A DNA stretch of 64,000 nt. Origin: JAKAWQ01 sp963745975. GTDB taxonomy: Bacteria; Pseudomonadota; Alphaproteobacteria; Acetobacterales; Acetobacteraceae. Positions 60,845-64,000 of the stretch are shown in pieces. Both the position numbers and the translations under genes were made by a program. The stretch covers positions 124,001-188,000 of the forward strand of contig CAVUZJ010000002.1 in assembly GCA_963745975.1 (NCBI GenBank), read 5' to 3'. The number at the start of each line of letters is the position of its first letter. The first letter of the stretch is position 1. Under the pieces are notes generated by a model. The model ran no database searches. It was not told the DNA's origin and saw nothing but the letters and a program-made list of their open reading frames with translations.

Positions 60845-61336
60845 TCAGGCGGAGCCCGCGGTGGCCCTGCGGGCCGAAAGATGGACCAGAGAGACGAGGA
60901 GAGCGGCGAGCGTACCGATGATGATCTCGGCGACGCGCTGCATGGGCAGGATGATGGTGGCGCCGCTGCCGGACGCGAGGACGACGATCGTGAGCGTGAT
61001 GCAGGAGAGGCGGAGCGTGGGGCGGATGGCGGTGAGCAGCACGAGGGGGACGAGGCCGGCGGCGTAGAGCGGTAAGGTCGGCAGCCCGTGATCGCGCCCG
61101 AGGAGGGCGAGGGCGCCGACCGCCGCGCCGATCAGCGTGCCGATGATGCGGTTGCGGCTCGCGCTCACCGTGCCCGGCAGGTCGGGCTGCGCGACGATCA
61201 CGACGGTGATGAGCGACCAGTACCCTTCCGGAAGGCCGAGCAGCAGAGAGGCGCCATAGGCGAGGATGCAGGCGGCCAGGATGCGCGCGGCGTAGCCGAG
61301 CTCGGTGGGTCCGAAGGCGGAGAGGATCGCACGCAT
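60845..61336 (-). CDS. FUSC family (aromatic acid exporter-like) membrane protein
   Basis: Start at ATG 61336 (MRAILSAFGPTELGYAARIL) after GAAGGGACAG; upstream sequence is the Arg-rich gap. The 163-residue protein has about five to six membrane helices and the FUSC/ArAE pattern PEGYWSLITVVIVAQPDL and SRNRIIGTLIGAAVGAL. Full FUSC exporters are longer, with a large cytosolic part; this is only the membrane half. It may be a complete small family member. Substrate unknown. Confidence 0.8.
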   Translation of the reverse strand: MRAILSAFGPTELGYAARILAACILAYGASLLLGLPEGYWSLITVVIVAQPDLPGTVSASRNRIIGTLIGAAVGALALLGRDHGLPTLPLYAAGLVPLVLLTAIRPTLRLSCITLTIVVLASGSGATIILPMQRVAEIIIGTLAALLVSLVHLSARRATAGSA

Positions 61337-61441
61337 GGGCTGTCCCTTCAGGAGGCGGCCATCATGGGCGGAGCGGTCTCGGGCCCGCAAGGAAGGAGGC
61401 TGCCTTGCCAGGGCGCGGCGGGGCGGCCAGGGTGCCGCGCC

Positions 61442-61546
61442 TAGAGCGTGTTCACCCTCACCGAACACGCTCTAAGTTGTTTTCCCGAGCGGATTCACGC
61501 GCCTCTGGATCGTTTCGCGATTCCAGTGAGGCGCGATCCGCTCTAG
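61442..61546. repeat. Composite intergenic palindrome, repeat family A copy 3 (inverted)
   Basis: TAGAGCGTGTTC (61442-61453) and GAACACGCTCTA (61463-61474) form a perfect 12-bp hairpin like that of copy 2. Then comes TTGTTTTCCCG, the inverse of the CGGGAAAACAA in copy 2. A larger palindrome follows, with GAGCGGAT (61487-61494) against ATCCGCTC (61536-61543) and a nested CTGGA/TCCAG. It fills most of the gap between the FUSC-like gene and agmatinase. Confidence 0.8.
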
Positions 61547-61561
61547 CTGGAGCATGCGCAT

Positions 61562-62467
61562 GTGACCGGCGTGCCGACTTTTGCCGTTCCGCCGAGCTTT
61601 CTCGGGCTCGCCCGGCAGGGGCGGGACGCTTCGTTCGTGGTTGCCGGGATTCCGCTCGATGTCGGGACGACGAACCGCGCGGGCGCACGCGAGGGGCCGG
61701 CGGCGATCCGCCGCGCGAGCCGGATGCTGGTGGACGGCGCGCACCCGCGCTTCGACATAGAGCCGGCGGCGCTCGAGCTTGCCGATATCGGGGATTTTTC
61801 GCTCGCACTCGGCGACATTCCGGGCTCGCTCGCTGCGATCGAGGAGCAGGCGGGGGGGCTCCGGCATCTGGTGGCGCTCGGCGGCGAGCACGGGATCACG
61901 CTGCCGCTGCTCCGCGCGCTGGCGCGGCGTGCGGGGCGGGCGCTGGCGCTGGTGCAGTTCGACGCGCACGTGGACACCTGGCCCGAGAATTTCGGCCAGC
62001 GCTTCGCCCATGGATCGGTGTTCTACCACGCGATCGAGGAGGGGCTGGTCGCGCCCGAGCGGATGGTGCAGGTCGGCATCCGCTCGCCGGTGCAGCGCGA
62101 GGTTTGGGACTGGACGGTCGGGCGCGGGGTCACGGTGCTGAGTGCGGCCGATGTGCACGAGGCGGGGCCGGAGAGCGTGGCGGGGCGGATCCGCGCGGTG
62201 ATCGGCGGCGCACTTACTTATTTGAGCTTCGATATCGATGCGCTCGATCCCGCGTTCGCGCCGGGGACCGGCACGCCGGAGATCGGCGGCCTCGCCTCGT
62301 GGCAGGCGCAGGCGATCCTGCGGCGGCTTGAAGGGATCGCGTTCGTGGGCGCGGACGTGGTGGAGGTCGCGCCCGCCTATGACACGGCCGAGATCACGGC
62401 GCTCGCCGCCGCCACGATCGCCTGGGAGTATCTCGCGCTGGTCGGCGCGGCGGGGTGCCGCGAATAA
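61562..62467 (+). CDS. speB: Agmatinase / ureohydrolase family enzyme
   Basis: The 301-residue protein has all three manganese-site motifs of the arginase/agmatinase family: GGEHG, QFDAHVDTW and SFDIDALDPAFAPGTGTPE. The N-terminal FVVAGIPLDVGTTNRAGAREGP is typical of agmatinase, which converts agmatine to putrescine and urea with a binuclear Mn centre. Start is GTG 61562, without a good ribosome site. It lies upstream of an ornithine decarboxylase gene, so two putrescine routes are adjacent. Guanidinobutyrase or another ureohydrolase activity is possible. Confidence 0.88.
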   Translation: MTGVPTFAVPPSFLGLARQGRDASFVVAGIPLDVGTTNRAGAREGPAAIRRASRMLVDGAHPRFDIEPAALELADIGDFSLALGDIPGSLAAIEEQAGGLRHLVALGGEHGITLPLLRALARRAGRALALVQFDAHVDTWPENFGQRFAHGSVFYHAIEEGLVAPERMVQVGIRSPVQREVWDWTVGRGVTVLSAADVHEAGPESVAGRIRAVIGGALTYLSFDIDALDPAFAPGTGTPEIGGLASWQAQAILRRLEGIAFVGADVVEVAPAYDTAEITALAAATIAWEYLALVGAAGCRE

Positions 62468-62547
62468 ATCCCGCCCGGATGCGGATACGGTCTGGCATCC
62501 CGGACGAATTTGCATATCTCCTCGCCGCCGGGGTGCGTATAAGCGCG

Positions 62548-62857
62548 CCCCCGCCTCGCTCATCTGGGCGAGAGGGTTGACGCATCGCACGTGCCGCGAG
62601 CCCCAAAGGCGGAAGTCCCCGGGCACAGCAACGACGTAACGCGTCCTTTTCGGTCGAGCCGGCCAGCGTGGGCCGGGGTCGTTAGGGAGCCGCCTATGTT
62701 GGCTGATCGGTCCGCTGCGATGCGAAGTTCTCGCAGCTTCGTCTGAGTCGGAAGCCGGGGCGCGTGCGCGCCCGGGCCGCCGCTCTTTCACCCTGTTCCG
62801 TCCCATTCGTCCGGCGCGGCCTGAGCGCGCCGGCGGAGGCCTGCGAGGATTGCCGCG
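62548..62857 (+). ncRNA. Probable speF leader RNA upstream of ornithine decarboxylase
   Basis: The gap from agmatinase to the decarboxylase is 390 bp with no gene. A -10-like TATAAG is at 62538-62543. The region downstream can form several hairpins, including CCGGCC/GGCCGG (62658-62675) and a GC-rich one at 62755-62775. A long structured speF leader is known upstream of alphaproteobacterial ornithine decarboxylase genes, which fits in place and size. I cannot compute a covariance match; the identification is by position. Precise ends are estimates. Confidence 0.5.
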
Positions 62858-64000
62858 ATGAACCTCACCCGTGTCCGTTCCGCCGTCACCCCGCTTGCGC
62901 GCCGCTTTCCGGCCGCGGGCGAGCCTTTGCCCACGGTCGATGCGCTGATCGCGCTCGAGCGACCGGAGGAGCCCGTGCATTGCCTGCGCCCGGCGGCGGC
63001 GAGCGGAGCGGCGCGCGGGTTCGTCGCCGGGTTCGCGGGCAAGGTGCTCTACGCCGTCAAATGCAACCCGGAGCCGGCGATGCTGCGCGCGCTCCGCGCG
63101 GGGGGGATAGAGCATTTCGATTGCGCATCTATCGGTGAGGCCCGACTGGTGCGTCAGATGTTTCCCGAGGCGGCGATCCATTTCATGCATCCTGTCAAGG
63201 CGCGGGGCGCGATCCGCGAGGCGTGGGCGCGGCACGCGGTGCGGGACTTCGCGCTCGACAGCTTCGAGGAGCTGGCGAAGATCCTGGGCGAGGTGGGGGC
63301 GACGGGAGTGGGCGGCGCGCTCGGGTTGATCGTGCGCCTGGCGCTGCCGAAGGGGGGCGCGGTCCTCGATCTTTCGGGAAAGTTCGGCACCGATGACGAG
63401 GAGGCCGCGAGGCTCATTCGTGCGGCGCGGCCGCATGCGGCACGGCTTGGAATTTCCTTTCATGTGGGTTCGCAATGCCTCGACCCGCTCGCCTGGCGGG
63501 CAGCACTCGCCGAGGTGGCCGAGGTGGTGCGGCGGGCGGGCGTGGCGATCGAGATCGTCGACGTCGGCGGGGGCTTTCCGGTGGCGTACCCGGGGATGGA
63601 GCCGGTGCCGCTCGGCGCCTATCTCGCCGAGATCGAAGCGGGATTCGAGCGTCTCGGGCTGCCGGACGCGGAGCTTTGGGCGGAGCCCGGGCGCGCGCTG
63701 GCGGCGGCGGCGGGCTCGGTCGTCGTGCAAATCCAGCACCGGCGCGGCGCGGCGCTCCATATCAACGACGGCGTCTTCGGCAGCCTGGCGGATGCGGGCG
63801 CGCTCGGCTTCCGCTATCCGGTGCGGCTCATTCGTCCCGGCGGGCCGGCGCCTGCCGAGCGGGAGATCGGGTTTTCGTTCTTCGGGCCGACCTGCGACAG
63901 CGCGGATGCGATGCGCGGCCCGTTCCTGCTGCCGGCCGACGCGGCGGAGGGGGACTGGGTCGAAATCGGCCAGCTCGGCGCCTATGGTGCGTGCCTGCGC
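62858..64000 (+). CDS. Ornithine decarboxylase, alanine-racemase-fold type (3' end outside window)
   Basis: Reads from ATG 62858 to the right edge, 381 codons without a stop. The PLP lysine is in YAVKCNP, followed by HFDCASIGEARLV, FHVGSQCL, the phosphate-binding GGGFP, EPGRAL and the active-site Cys in FFGPTCDSAD. This is the eukaryotic-like, fold III ornithine/lysine/diaminopimelate decarboxylase family found in alphaproteobacteria. It makes putrescine (or cadaverine) from ornithine (or lysine). A long leader upstream and the speB-like gene before it fit polyamine control. Confidence 0.92.
   Translation, partial: MNLTRVRSAVTPLARRFPAAGEPLPTVDALIALERPEEPVHCLRPAAASGAARGFVAGFAGKVLYAVKCNPEPAMLRALRAGGIEHFDCASIGEARLVRQMFPEAAIHFMHPVKARGAIREAWARHAVRDFALDSFEELAKILGEVGATGVGGALGLIVRLALPKGGAVLDLSGKFGTDDEEAARLIRAARPHAARLGISFHVGSQCLDPLAWRAALAEVAEVVRRAGVAIEIVDVGGGFPVAYPGMEPVPLGAYLAEIEAGFERLGLPDAELWAEPGRALAAAAGSVVVQIQHRRGAALHINDGVFGSLADAGALGFRYPVRLIRPGGPAPAEREIGFSFFGPTCDSADAMRGPFLLPADAAEGDWVEIGQLGAYGACLR

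Overview
The window is 64 kb of very GC-rich, densely coded chromosomal DNA with short gaps, many ATGA/GTGA overlaps, and runs of genes on either strand. It looks alphaproteobacterial. Supporting signs are a UPF0262 protein, a DUF1127 protein, an RpoH-type sigma factor with the RpoH box, a tartrate dehydratase close to the Bradyrhizobium enzyme, an ELM1-type protein, and a long leader before an ornithine decarboxylase. The GC-rich palindromes at gene 3' ends remind me of Acetobacteraceae/Rhodospirillales genomes; that finer placement is a guess. I see no tRNA, rRNA, CRISPR array, transposase or phage gene.

Layout. 1-5.7 kb: hydroxy-acid/sugar-acid catabolism (TPP enzyme, two 2-hydroxyacid dehydrogenases, an enolase-superfamily dehydratase, an SDR). 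5.8-9.3 kb: UPF0262, then a PfkB kinase, a LacD-type aldolase and an SDR, preceded by an 18-bp operator-like palindrome. 9.3-13.4 kb: a CarD regulator, small conserved proteins, a glycine-zipper lipoprotein and two transglutaminase-like proteins. 13.5-16.7 kb: a glutamic-peptidase-like protein and a Na/Pi transporter. 16.7-21.4 kb: signalling block (CheY-like regulator, hybrid histidine kinase, RsbW-like kinase, receiver-PP2C phosphatase). 21.7-27.2 kb: DUF1127, a GcvA-like LysR regulator, and a sugar ABC importer operon with a dehydrogenase; its promoter carries the same kind of 18-bp palindrome as the kinase operon.

27.2-30 kb: fumC-pobA, ending in a cluster of palindromes that converges on ctaG. 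30-37.6 kb (minus strand): two glycosyltransferases, tarD, an ELM1-like protein, a large protein of unknown function and ctaG. 37.7-42.3 kb: a complete branched-chain amino-acid-type ABC importer. 42.4-49.4 kb: a CsoR-type repressor divergent from a copper ATPase, then an RND efflux pair whose permease has a one-base frameshift. 49.6-52.9 kb: two related small exported proteins flanking a LysR regulator and a divergent bile-acid-symporter-family transporter. 53-55.1 kb: rpoH with two membrane protein genes. 55.1-60.8 kb: a LysR regulator, a formate-dehydrogenase homologue lacking catalytic residues, a TIR-FGE-like fusion, a glycosyltransferase, a frameshifted small gene and trmO. 60.8-64 kb: a FUSC-like membrane protein, agmatinase, a probable speF leader, and an ornithine decarboxylase cut by the window end.

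The observations most worth following are the TIR-FGE fusion (FGE cysteines lost, probable TIR glutamate kept), the twin small exported proteins with matching terminators, the shared 18-bp palindrome linking two sugar loci, the catalytically gutted formate-dehydrogenase homologue, the predicted G1 glutamic peptidase, and the palindromic repeat families, two copies of which supply the stop codon of the adjacent gene.
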